A DNA stretch of 7,311 nucleotides from an uncultured Sphingomonadales bacterium (GCA_903911985.1 CAIWFP010000185.1:1-7311); one strand, 5' to 3'. Shown: positions 1-6,903, counted from the first letter of the stretch. The notes: a model not told the origin generated them from the sequence alone. Numbers and translations: made by a program.

Positions 1-1390
1 CCTTGGCCAGCGTGCGCCCGCCGTCCGGCGTTTTGGCGACGATAACCCCCCATTTGGCCGAGCCGTCGCGCTGATAGAGCACGGTGTAGGTCTCGATGGT
101 GGCGGGCCCCTCATAGGCTTCGATAATCGGTGGCACCGCGCCGCGTGCCGCATCCGCCTCGTGCTGGAAGTGGAATTCCTGCGGGAAGGCGGTAGCCGCG
201 ATGGGCTGGCGGCCGATGACGATGGTGTGGTTGTGGGTGGCAAAGCCGCCATTGGCGAACAGCAGGCCATAGCGCCCGGTCTCGCGCAATTTCTGCACCA
301 TGGAGACCACGGCGTGGCTCATGTAATTGCCGATGGGGCCGCCGCCGAAGGTCAGCCCGCCAAACACCGTGGCGGGCTTGTCGAGCGGCCAGTCGAGCAC
401 CCGCCGCGCCATTTTGGGCACGCAGGGGAAGCAGCTGTAGAGTTCGACATGGTCGAGATCGGCGGTGGCAAGCTGGTTGAGTTTCAGCGTGCGGGTGATG
501 GAAACGCCCATGCCGGGACTGCGGTCGTAACGGTCGCGACCCAATGGATCGTCGGGCTCGTGCGCGGCGGCGCCCATGCCGACATAGATCAGCCGGTCCT
601 CGGCCACGCCCCGGCGGCGCGCCTCGGCAAGGCTGGTGACGATGAAGCCCGCGCCCTGATTGACCGAGGAATTGGCGACCATCAGCTTGGTGTAGGGGTG
701 GGCGATCGGGCGGTTGTCGGCGGTCGGTTCGACGATTGCGGTGGCGGATGTCGGCTTGTGGATCCAGGCGCCGGGATTGGCATCGGCCACCTGCGAAAAC
801 AGCGACCAGATCGCGCCGCTCTCCGCCTGCGCCTCGGCCAGCGACTGGCCATAGGCGGCGCGGCCCGCGTTTTCATAGAGCGGATAGACATCCACCGGCG
901 CGACCAGCCCATAGCGGCCCCGGAAACTCCTCGCCCCGCGCGAGGACATGGCGCGCGAGGCGTTCTGCGCCGAAACATCCGTTCCTTGCGCGGCGGCGCG
1001 GCGGTGGGCGGCGGTGCGCAGGGCCTCGCCACCGGCGATGGCGGCGATGCGGATCTCGCCCGCGCCAATGCGGTTGGCCGCCTCGTTCAGCAGCAGGATC
1101 GGGCTGTCGCCGCTGGCCATCGGCGTTTGTACGCAGATCCTGGGATGGGCGCCGATCCGCGTGGCAAGGTTCTGGGCGATGGGGTTGATCTCGCGGAAGG
1201 AGATCTGATCGACCAGCGCGAGGGAATCGAGATCGGCCAGCCAAGCGCCGCCCGCATCGGCTTCGGCCGCGCGCAGGGCCGCTTCCATGAGACCGGCGGA
1301 ATCGAGGCCCGAGGCGGCATCGGCGGGGCGGTCGTTGACCTGCCCCACGCCGACGATGACGGGAATGCGTTCGGGATCACTCATGGTCAT
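1..1390 (-). CDS. Thiolase-like protein (SCP2-thiolase-like, TLP1 type), C-terminus cut off by window edge
   Basis: The first 463 residues are visible and no stop occurs before base 1. The N-terminus (residues about 10-20, PVIVGVGQVND) and the overall order match the SCP2-thiolase/acetyl-CoA acetyltransferase-like family. From about residue 390 a beta-rich tail begins, with a motif TYTVLYQRDG followed by a GxxVAKTPDGGR stretch. It resembles the extra OB-fold-like C-terminal domain of thiolase-like protein type 1. All classical catalytic positions appear changed: the nucleophilic Cys before ASG is Met91, the HDCF-type motif is YSCF (318-321), GHP is GGP (350-352), and the Cys of the final CxG motif is Ala379 (ANGG). 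Ordinary thiolysis is therefore unlikely; a non-thiolase C-C lyase or a binding role is inferred. ATG at 1390 is chosen because GGAAGGG (1399-1405) lies 8 bases upstream; an in-frame ATG at 1384 is less well spaced. The gene starts 1 base after the enoyl-CoA hydratase stop. Family is fairly sure, function is not. Confidence 0.88.
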   Translation of the reverse strand, partial: MTMSDPERIPVIVGVGQVNDRPADAASGLDSAGLMEAALRAAEADAGGAWLADLDSLALVDQISFREINPIAQNLATRIGAHPRICVQTPMASGDSPILLLNEAANRIGAGEIRIAAIAGGEALRTAAHRRAAAQGTDVSAQNASRAMSSRGARSFRGRYGLVAPVDVYPLYENAGRAAYGQSLAEAQAESGAIWSLFSQVADANPGAWIHKPTSATAIVEPTADNRPIAHPYTKLMVANSSVNQGAGFIVTSLAEARRRGVAEDRLIYVGMGAAAHEPDDPLGRDRYDRSPGMGVSITRTLKLNQLATADLDHVELYSCFPCVPKMARRVLDWPLDKPATVFGGLTFGGGPIGNYMSHAVVSMVQKLRETGRYGLLFANGGFATHNHTIVIGRQPIAATAFPQEFHFQHEADAARGAVPPIIEAYEGPATIETYTVLYQRDGSAKWGVIVAKTPDGGRTLAK

Positions 1391-1391
1391 T

Positions 1392-2198
1392 TCAGCAGCC
1401 CTTCCATACTGGCGCGCGCTTTTCGGCGAAGGCCAGGGGCCCCTCGCGGGCGTCTTGTGAGCGCATTACCGTGCCGCTTTCCTGGCGGGTCTGGGCCCAG
1501 CCCGCATCATCGCTGGCGATCCTGCCATCGGCGATGCCCAGCGCGATGCGCTTGCTGGCCTGTACCGACAGCGGGGCGTTGACGGCGATCCGCCCGGCGA
1601 GGGCCAGCGCGGCGTCCAGCAGGCCTTCGCGCGGGACCACGGCGTTCACCAGCCCCAGTTCCAGCGCGCGCGCCGCCGTGATCGGATCGCCAGTGAGCAG
1701 CATTTCCATACCGATCTTCCTGGGCAGCTGCTGCACCAGCCGGAAGGCGCCGCCAGCCCCCGCCAGAATGCCGCGCTTGACCTCGGGCAGGCCAAAGCTG
1801 GCGCTGTCGGCGGCAATGGCCAGATCGCAGGCCAGCGTGATCTCCGTTCCACCGCCCAGCGCCGTGCCATTGACCGCGGCGATCAATGGCTTGGAGATGC
1901 AATGCGAGACGATGCCGGCAAAGCCCCAGGCAAGCTTGACCGGGTCCTCGGGGGCGATGCGCTCGCCGCGCGACAGGGCCTTGAGATCAGCGCCCGCGCA
2001 GAAGCTCTGGTCGCCAGCGCCGGTAATCACCACCACGCGCACCTCGACATCGCGCTCCGCCTCGGCCAGCGCCTCGCCCGCGCCCAGCCACACCGCCTCG
2101 TTGATGGCGTTGCGCGCCTCGGGGCGGTTGAGGGTGACGATCATCACATGGCCGCGCCGCTCGACGAGGACGGCGGGGGAAGGGGTGGTCTCGGTCAC
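1392..2198 (-). CDS. Enoyl-CoA hydratase/isomerase (crotonase) family protein
   Basis: A 268-residue protein, usual length for a single-domain crotonase. It should add water across a 2-enoyl-CoA to give the 3-hydroxyacyl-CoA in the cytoplasm. The first oxyanion-hole segment is SFCAGADLKAL (65-75) and the second is AAVNGTALGGG (107-117). Both glutamates used by true hydratases are present: Glu119 in GGGTEITLACD and Glu139 in FGLPEVKRG, followed by GAGGAFRL. That argues for hydration rather than isomerisation or hydrolysis. The C-terminal pattern REGPLAFAEKRAPVWKG is common in this subfamily. The start is GTG, overlapping the CoA-transferase stop by four bases (GTGA). GAGGAG at 2207-2212 sits 8 bases upstream, inside the last codons of the preceding gene, so translation is probably coupled. 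Exact substrate cannot be read from the sequence. Confidence 0.95.
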   Translation of the reverse strand: MTETTPSPAVLVERRGHVMIVTLNRPEARNAINEAVWLGAGEALAEAERDVEVRVVVITGAGDQSFCAGADLKALSRGERIAPEDPVKLAWGFAGIVSHCISKPLIAAVNGTALGGGTEITLACDLAIAADSASFGLPEVKRGILAGAGGAFRLVQQLPRKIGMEMLLTGDPITAARALELGLVNAVVPREGLLDAALALAGRIAVNAPLSVQASKRIALGIADGRIASDDAGWAQTRQESGTVMRSQDAREGPLAFAEKRAPVWKGC

Positions 2199-4462
2199 GC
2201 TGGGGTCTCCTCTGGCATTTTATATTGTTCCAGCACCCCGGCCTCGATCAGGCGGGCGATTTCGGCTTCGGCAAGCCCGAGTTCGTCGCGCATGATCCGC
2301 GCGGTATGTTCGCCCATCAAAGGGGCGGGCGCCTCGGGCGGATCGGGCAGGCGCTGCGACAGGATCGGCGCGGCCTCGACCGTGAAGGGGAAGCGCATAT
2401 GGGGGTTGCTCACTTCGCGGAAATAGCGGCGCTTGGGGTAATAATCAAACTCGGGCAATTCCGACACGCGCAGCATGGCGCCAGCGGGAACGCCGGCCTG
2501 TTGCAGCGCGACCATGGCCGCGCGCGGCTCCTGTGTCGCAAGCCAGGCGCCAAGCGGCAGGCCGCCACTCACCTTCAGCGCGGCTTCGCGGTCGGCGTCA
2601 TGGCGCAGCGTCACCACGCACCAGTCATCGTCGCCAGCGCAGGGGTAGATGGCGGAATGCTCGGCCTGCTCGGTCACGACATGCCCGGCGCGCTCCAGTG
2701 CCGTGCCCGCGATGCGCGCGGCCATATGGCTGAGCATCACCTCGGCCTGACTGATGCTGACCGCGCCGCCCATGCCTGTCCGCAAACGGCGGATCAGCAG
2801 CGCCAGCACGCCGATCGCGCCGATGCGGCCCGCGACATGGTCGGGATAGACCGTGATCGCGTCGCTGAAACTGTCCGCCTCGCCCGGATAGCGCCACTGC
2901 ATGGTGAGCCCCGCCGAAGCGCGCACCAGCGGGCCATAGCCGAGGCGTTTGGACCATGGACCGGTCGGCCCGAAAGCCGAGGAATCGGTGACGATAATGC
3001 GCGGGTTGATCGCCTTGAGCGAGGCATAGTCCAGCCCCAGCGATTCCAGCGTGCCGCCCTTGAAGTTGGAGAGCAGCACATCGGTGTTCCCGATCAGCCG
3101 GAGCAGCAGCGCCTTGCCCTCGGGATCGCGCACATTCAGCCCAAGGCTGCGCTTGTTGCGGTGGCCGGTGGCGAAGGTGGGCGAGATCAGATCCTTGGTG
3201 CGATTTTGGCGCGATCCATCGGGGAAGGCGGCATTCTCGACCTTGATGACATCGGCGCCCTGATCGGCAAGCAGGCGACCACCCTCGGCGCCGACCACAA
3301 TCACGCCGAAATCGAGCACGCGCAGCCCTGAGAGCGGGCCATCGCCAGCGGGGGCGGGGCGGGGCTGTTCGGCGCGCGGGGCCCATGCGAGCGGCGCGGT
3401 CGGCACTTGCGGCGCGGGTCCGGCAATGCCCATTCGCACCCCGTCGATTTCGAGCACGCCATCGGGGAAGGGGGCCGAGGTGCCCGGCGCGATCTCGACC
3501 GGCACAAAGGCCTTGCGCGCGGCGATCTGCTCGCTCACCAGCGCCTCGTCGAGATCGAGCACGGCGGCCGTCGGCACGCCGAAGCGTTGACCCGCGGCTT
3601 CGAGTTCCAGACGGGTTTTGTCGGCGAAAAAGCGCGCGATGGCCGGGATCAGCGTGGTCGAGGAAAAGCGCGTTTGCAGCAGGTCGAAGGAGGGATCGGC
3701 AAATTCCCCGGGGCTGCCCATCCATTCGAACATGCCGCGCCACTGGCGCGGCGCCAGCACGCAAAGCCGCACGAAGCCATCCTTGCAGGCGATGATCGGA
3801 TAGAGATGGCGCGCTTCGGCCCGCCCGCGTGGCAGCTTGTAGGCGGGAACGCCCGCTGTCGCGCTGCCCGCGATGCCATAGCCGGGGTCCAGCGCCTGCT
3901 GCGCCCCATCGAGCACCGAGAAATCGAGGTGGTCGCCAAGCCCGGTCTTGAGCGCGTTATAATAGGCCAGCAGCGCGCAATAGGCCGCCTGCACGCCTGC
4001 GCAGACCAGCGCCAGATAGGCCGGCGGAGGCAGCGGCTCGCGCCCCGGAATGCCCGAGCGTGACAATTCGCCCGTCAGCGCGTGATAGACCGCGCCTGAT
4101 CCCACCCAGTCCCGATAGGCTTCCGTATCGCCGAAGTCCGAGACGCTGAGCACCACCAGCGCGGGATTGGCCGCGCGCAGAGCCGCGACATCAACCTTGC
4201 CCAAGGGCGCGATCAGCAGGTCGGCATCTACCGCGAGAGCAGCCAGTTGGTCGGCTTTCGCGGCGCGTTTGCCCAGATTGGCGGCGACGAAATCGAGGCT
4301 GACACCATCGACCAGCAGCCCCTGGCGACGATCTTGCGCGCCGCCTTCGGGCTCCAGCCGGATCACATCGGCGCCAAGTTCGGTAAAGTGGCGCGCGATC
4401 GCGGCCATCGGACTACTCACGCCATCGAGCACGCGCATCCCGTGCAGGGGTCTATCACTCAT
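2195..4462 (-). CDS. Tandem (two-domain) CaiB/BaiF family III CoA-transferase
   Basis: At 755 residues this is about twice a normal family III CoA-transferase and contains two copies of the fold, about 5-350 and 377-745, joined by a Pro/Ala-rich linker (about 351-376). Each copy opens with the family signature RVLD...GADVI (10-34 and 381-406). Copy 1 carries Asp185 in FSVLDGAQ, at the position of the catalytic Asp of formyl-CoA transferase, but lacks clear RNKRS and NFxxG motifs. Copy 2 has RNKRS (435-439), NFKGG (466-470) and FGPTGP (497-502), with Glu574 in ISQAEVML at the Asp position. Family III enzymes form interlocked dimers, so the fusion may build a pseudo-dimer with one main active site (inference). 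Likely role: moving CoA onto the pathway acid, or a racemase-like reaction. The ATG at 4462 has AGGGAG (4469-4474) 6 bases upstream and overlaps by one base the stop of the 31-codon ORF. Confidence 0.93.
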   Translation of the reverse strand: MSDRPLHGMRVLDGVSSPMAAIARHFTELGADVIRLEPEGGAQDRRQGLLVDGVSLDFVAANLGKRAAKADQLAALAVDADLLIAPLGKVDVAALRAANPALVVLSVSDFGDTEAYRDWVGSGAVYHALTGELSRSGIPGREPLPPPAYLALVCAGVQAAYCALLAYYNALKTGLGDHLDFSVLDGAQQALDPGYGIAGSATAGVPAYKLPRGRAEARHLYPIIACKDGFVRLCVLAPRQWRGMFEWMGSPGEFADPSFDLLQTRFSSTTLIPAIARFFADKTRLELEAAGQRFGVPTAAVLDLDEALVSEQIAARKAFVPVEIAPGTSAPFPDGVLEIDGVRMGIAGPAPQVPTAPLAWAPRAEQPRPAPAGDGPLSGLRVLDFGVIVVGAEGGRLLADQGADVIKVENAAFPDGSRQNRTKDLISPTFATGHRNKRSLGLNVRDPEGKALLLRLIGNTDVLLSNFKGGTLESLGLDYASLKAINPRIIVTDSSAFGPTGPWSKRLGYGPLVRASAGLTMQWRYPGEADSFSDAITVYPDHVAGRIGAIGVLALLIRRLRTGMGGAVSISQAEVMLSHMAARIAGTALERAGHVVTEQAEHSAIYPCAGDDDWCVVTLRHDADREAALKVSGGLPLGAWLATQEPRAAMVALQQAGVPAGAMLRVSELPEFDYYPKRRYFREVSNPHMRFPFTVEAAPILSQRLPDPPEAPAPLMGEHTARIMRDELGLAEAEIARLIEAGVLEQYKMPEETPA

Positions 4463-4481
4463 TATGCACTCCCTAAGCGTC

Positions 4482-4495
4482 GCCGGGCGCCCGGC
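4482..4495. repeat. 14-bp perfect GC palindrome
   Basis: GCCGGGCGCCCGGC is a perfect self-complementary 14-mer lying in the last third of the 31-codon ORF. It falls just where the similarity to alcohol dehydrogenase N-termini ends, so it may mark a rearrangement junction. It also lies just upstream of the CoA-transferase ribosome site and could partly shield it in RNA. Chance occurrence in GC-rich DNA is a fair alternative. Confidence 0.4.
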
Positions 4496-4516
4496 TCCAC
4501 TTGCTCCAGCGCAAGA

Positions 4517-4540
4517 GGTTGCTTGTTGCCGTGGGCAACC
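4517..4540 (-). repeat. Overlapping inverted repeats giving two alternative hairpins
   Basis: On the transcript, GTTGCC (4525-4530 complement pairing with 4534-4539) can form a 6-bp stem with a 3-base loop. The overlapping GGTTGC can instead pair with GCAACC at the far end (4535-4540 with 4517-4522). The two pairings exclude each other because they share the same 5' strand. They lie inside the 31-codon ORF. Such switching is seen in attenuators, but at this GC content short stems also arise by chance, so a regulatory role is only possible. Confidence 0.35.
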
Positions 4541-4563
4541 GCTGCGTCAATAATCATGGAATT

Positions 4564-4569
4564 CTCCTC
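4564..4569 (-). promoter_or_regulatory. Strong ribosome binding site of the 31-codon ORF
   Basis: The transcript reads GAGGAG-AATTCC-ATG, ideal spacing of 6 bases to the ATG at 4557. It is one of the best ribosome sites in the operon, which argues that the short ORF is or was translated. Its first base is also the last base of the adjacent 7-bp hairpin (4569-4587), so folding could touch access to it. Confidence 0.7.
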
Positions 4570-4587
4570 ATGGGAAACTGTCCCATG
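4569..4587 (-). repeat. 7-bp inverted repeat (hairpin) in the intercistronic gap
   Basis: CATGGGA (4569-4575) and TCCCATG (4581-4587) are perfect inverted copies around the 5-base loop aactg. The hairpin lies between the alpha dehydrogenase stop and the ribosome site of the 31-codon ORF. No T-run follows on the transcript strand, so it is not an intrinsic terminator. It could be an RNA processing or stability element, or a protein-binding site. Confidence 0.5.
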
Positions 4588-4609
4588 CGTATGGATGCCT
4601 CGTTCCGCT

Positions 4610-5794
4610 TCAGCCCGTGACCGCGCGCGAGGTGCGGAAGGGCACGTCGCGGTCGAGTTCGACCTCGCGGGGCAGGCCCAGCACGCGCTCGCTGATGATG
4701 TTGCGCTGGATCTGGTCGGTGCCGCCGCCGATCGAGGTCATATAGGCGTTGGCGGTGCGATAGTTGACGTCTGCGGCCCGTTCATGGGCCTCGCCGTCGA
4801 GCATGCTGGCCGCGCCCAGAATCTGCGTCATCACCGCGGCATCGGTGTGCAGGATGCGCGACATGGCCAGTTTGCCCAGCGACATGATCGGCGAGGAGGA
4901 GCCTTGCGCCATTTCCTCCTTGGCACGCGCGATGTTGAGCGCGTTGAGCTGGCGGTAGGCGGTGGCCTGCGCGATCTTCTGGCGGATCAGCGGATCCTGA
5001 AGCTTCCCGGCTTCCTTCGCGATGGCGATCAGGCTGACGACATTGCTCTTGCTCGAACCCTGCCGCCTTTCGCCCGCGCCTTCGCCCATGATTAGCCGCT
5101 CGACCGCCAGCGCGGTTTGCAGCACCTTCCAGCCTTCGCCTTCGGCGCCGATGCGGTTTTTGGCCGGCACGGTGGCGTTGTCGATGAACACCTCGTTGAA
5201 GTGGCTGTCGCCGGTGATCTGGTTGATCGGGCGGATATCGATGCCCGGCTGGCGCATGGGGCAGACGAGGAAGCTGATGCCCTGATGCTTGGGCACATCC
5301 CAGTCGGTGCGGGCGAGCAGCAGGCCATAATCGGCGGTGCGGGCGCCCGAGGTCCAGACCTTCTGGCCGTTGATGACGTAATCATCGCCCTGGCGCTCGG
5401 CGCGGGTGCGGATGGCGGCAAGGTCGGAACCCGCGCCAGGCTCGCTGTAGAGCAGGCAGATCTGCACTTTGCCGGTCAGCAGTTGCGGCAGGATCTCGCG
5501 CTTGAAATCCTCATCCGAGGCAAAATTCATCAGCGAGGCGGCCGTGATATTGGTGCGGTCCTGCCCGGCGCCGGGAGCCTTGGCCTTGCGGAAGGCCGAA
5601 AGGACGATCTTGCTCTCATCCTTGTCGAGCCCGCGTCCGAACCATTCCCGGGGCCAGCTGGCGACGGCCCAGCCGGCCTCGAACACCTTCTGCATCCAGT
5701 CGCGTGTGGCGCCCTCGCGCGGGCGGCGCGCCTCGCTGTCCCAATGGGCGGTGAGGAAGGCTTCCACTTCGGTTTTGATATCGGTGCTGCTCAT
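4610..5794 (-). CDS. Acyl-CoA dehydrogenase, alpha (catalytic) subunit type
   Basis: A 394-residue flavoprotein that should introduce an alpha,beta double bond into an acyl-CoA. The flavin and substrate loop is LYSEPGAGSD (115-124), followed by INGQKVWTSGA (141-151), the typical middle-domain motif. The C-terminus has SIGGGTDQIQRN (354-365) and SERVLGLPRE (368-377). The position used as base in medium-chain dehydrogenases (Glu of YEGT) is Gly here. Glu232 in LAVERLIM matches the isovaleryl-CoA-dehydrogenase-type base, as in the alpha subunits of mycobacterial steroid side-chain dehydrogenases such as FadE26. The ATG at 5794 overlaps the stop of the upstream subunit gene by four bases (ATGA), with GGAG at 5803-5806 as ribosome site. 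This pairing with a degenerate beta-type gene is the hallmark of alpha2beta2 dehydrogenases acting on bulky CoA esters. Substrate is not readable from sequence. Confidence 0.95.
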   Translation of the reverse strand: MSSTDIKTEVEAFLTAHWDSEARRPREGATRDWMQKVFEAGWAVASWPREWFGRGLDKDESKIVLSAFRKAKAPGAGQDRTNITAASLMNFASDEDFKREILPQLLTGKVQICLLYSEPGAGSDLAAIRTRAERQGDDYVINGQKVWTSGARTADYGLLLARTDWDVPKHQGISFLVCPMRQPGIDIRPINQITGDSHFNEVFIDNATVPAKNRIGAEGEGWKVLQTALAVERLIMGEGAGERRQGSSKSNVVSLIAIAKEAGKLQDPLIRQKIAQATAYRQLNALNIARAKEEMAQGSSSPIMSLGKLAMSRILHTDAAVMTQILGAASMLDGEAHERAADVNYRTANAYMTSIGGGTDQIQRNIISERVLGLPREVELDRDVPFRTSRAVTG

Positions 5795-6891
5795 GCCGCG
5801 TTCTCCAGAGCCGAAACATAGCGTTCACGGTGATAGTCCGAGGCGCCGAACAATTGCGCATCGACGCGCGCGCGGCGCAGATAGAGATGCGCGGGATGTT
5901 CCCAGGTAAAGGCGATGCCGCCGTGCAGCTGGATCGCGGCGGCCGCGACCTCATGGAAGGCATCGGCACAGGCAAAGGCGGCCAGACTGACCAGTTCGGG
6001 CGCATCCTTGCCGCCAGCGGCCAGCGCCTGCGCGGCGGCGCGGGCGGCGGAGGTGGCGGATTCGACCTCGATCAGCAGATCGGCGGCGATATGCTTCACC
6101 GCCTGAAAGCCACCGATTGGCCTGCCGAACTGCACACGGGTGCGCAGATATTCGACGGTGATGTCGAAGATGCGGCGGCAGGCACCGGCCTGTTCGCCGG
6201 CAAGGGCAACGCGCGCGACATCAAGCATGCGCTCGACCGCTGCGCCATCAAGCCCGGCGATCCGCGTTGCGGGCGCCGCGTCGAACACAATGCGCGACAG
6301 GCGGATCGTGCTGTCCCAGCCCTTGAGCGCCTCCAGCGTCACACCCCCGGCCCCGGGGTCGACCTCGTACACCGCCACGCCATCGCCATTTTTCGCGACG
6401 ACCAGCAGGAGATCGGCCACATTGGCCGCAATCACATAGTTCGCCGCGCCATTCAGCGCCGAGCCTGTCGCGCTCACGCCAATGTCATCGAGCGTCCACA
6501 GGCCCTTGTCGCCCGTCACCGCCACACTGGCGATGGTCTGGCCCGAGGCAATGGCGGGCAGCAGTCGGGCCTTGGCATCACCATCGCTCGAAGCGGAAAT
6601 CAGGGTGGCTGCCATCACGGCGCTCGACAGCAGCGGCCCGGCCAGAAGCGCGGCGCCGGCCTCCTCGAAAACCGCCTCGACATCGACGATGCTGCCCCCC
6701 ACGCCGCCATGCTCGGGGTCGATCAGCAGGGCGGTCAGGCCCATGTCGGCAATGGCGGACCACAGCCCGGCGTCGTGGCCGCTCTCGGTGGCCATGACGC
6801 GGCGCAGGGCGGCTTCGTCGGCCTTGTCGGCCAAAAGGCGCGCAAAGCCCTCGCGGATTGCCGTCCGCTCTTCTATTCCGATCATCGTCAT
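5791..6891 (-). CDS. Acyl-CoA dehydrogenase, beta (non-catalytic) subunit type
   Basis: A 366-residue protein and the first gene of the operon. It shows the C-terminal dehydrogenase domain clearly: RTRVQFGRPIGGFQAVKH (250-267), then QLHGGIAFTWEHP (321-333) and YLRRARVDAQLFG (337-349), features shared with FadE27/FadE28-like beta subunits. The middle-domain loop TEPxAGSD of active enzymes is replaced by VAVTGDKG (123-130). The position equivalent to Glu232 of the partner is about Arg227 by eye alignment, so this chain should lack its own catalytic base and act by completing the flavin site of the alpha subunit (inference from alpha2beta2 enzymes). ATG at 6891 is preferred: GAGGAA (6898-6903) lies 6 bases upstream. 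A TTG at 6918 would add nine residues but would place that ribosome site inside the gene. The neighbouring alpha gene overlaps by four bases. Confidence 0.93.
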   Translation of the reverse strand: MTMIGIEERTAIREGFARLLADKADEAALRRVMATESGHDAGLWSAIADMGLTALLIDPEHGGVGGSIVDVEAVFEEAGAALLAGPLLSSAVMAATLISASSDGDAKARLLPAIASGQTIASVAVTGDKGLWTLDDIGVSATGSALNGAANYVIAANVADLLLVVAKNGDGVAVYEVDPGAGGVTLEALKGWDSTIRLSRIVFDAAPATRIAGLDGAAVERMLDVARVALAGEQAGACRRIFDITVEYLRTRVQFGRPIGGFQAVKHIAADLLIEVESATSAARAAAQALAAGGKDAPELVSLAAFACADAFHEVAAAAIQLHGGIAFTWEHPAHLYLRRARVDAQLFGASDYHRERYVSALENAA

Positions 6892-6897
6892 GCGAAA

Positions 6898-6903
6898 TTC
6901 CTC
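6898..6903 (-). promoter_or_regulatory. Ribosome binding site fixing the start of the beta dehydrogenase gene
   Basis: The transcript reads GAGGAA-TTTCGC-ATG. The 6-base spacing points to the ATG at 6891 and against the longer TTG start at 6918, which has no comparable site before it. Confidence 0.75.

Larger units (their letters stand above)
4462..4557 (-). pseudogene. 31-codon ORF: probable remnant N-terminus of a zinc alcohol dehydrogenase, or a leader peptide
   Basis: ATG at 4557 is preceded at 6 bases by a strong GAGGAG site (4564-4569). The stop TAA overlaps the CoA-transferase ATG by one base (TAATG). The peptide begins MIIDAAVAHGNKQPLALEQV. By eye this matches the first 24 or so residues of medium-chain zinc alcohol dehydrogenases (pattern AAVA...PL.LE.VE..), after which the similarity stops. 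Its codons (ATT, ATT, GCA, GTT, CAA, CCT, CTT, CGA, TTA, AGT) are far richer in A/T third positions than the neighbours. Two readings fit: a dehydrogenase gene deleted to its first 24 or so codons, or a short upstream ORF whose translation delivers ribosomes to the CoA-transferase. The ORF and its ribosome site are seen; the dehydrogenase link is a recollection of family sequence, not a search result. Confidence 0.5.

Noticed and set aside
161..1582. Long plus-strand open frame of 473 codons opposite the thiolase-like gene
   Set aside because: It is antisense to a clear family member and reflects the GC-rich codon bias; its translation is Gly/Ala/Arg-rich, with no recognisable domain and no ribosome site of note.
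2225..3331. Plus-strand open frame of 368 codons opposite the CoA-transferase
   Set aside because: Composition is typical of a shadow frame (His/Arg/Gly/Ala-rich), with no family match by eye; the minus strand is securely coding here.
4569..4587. Intrinsic terminator between the dehydrogenase and CoA-transferase genes
   Set aside because: The 7-bp stem is only moderately GC-rich and is not followed by a T-run on the transcript strand; a strong ribosome site follows instead.
4555..4587. A second 10-codon upstream ORF (ATG within the 7-bp hairpin, stop TGA overlapping the ATG of the 31-codon ORF)
   Set aside because: The nearest purine-rich site is about 11 bases upstream and weak, and so short a frame with overlapping stop can easily be chance.
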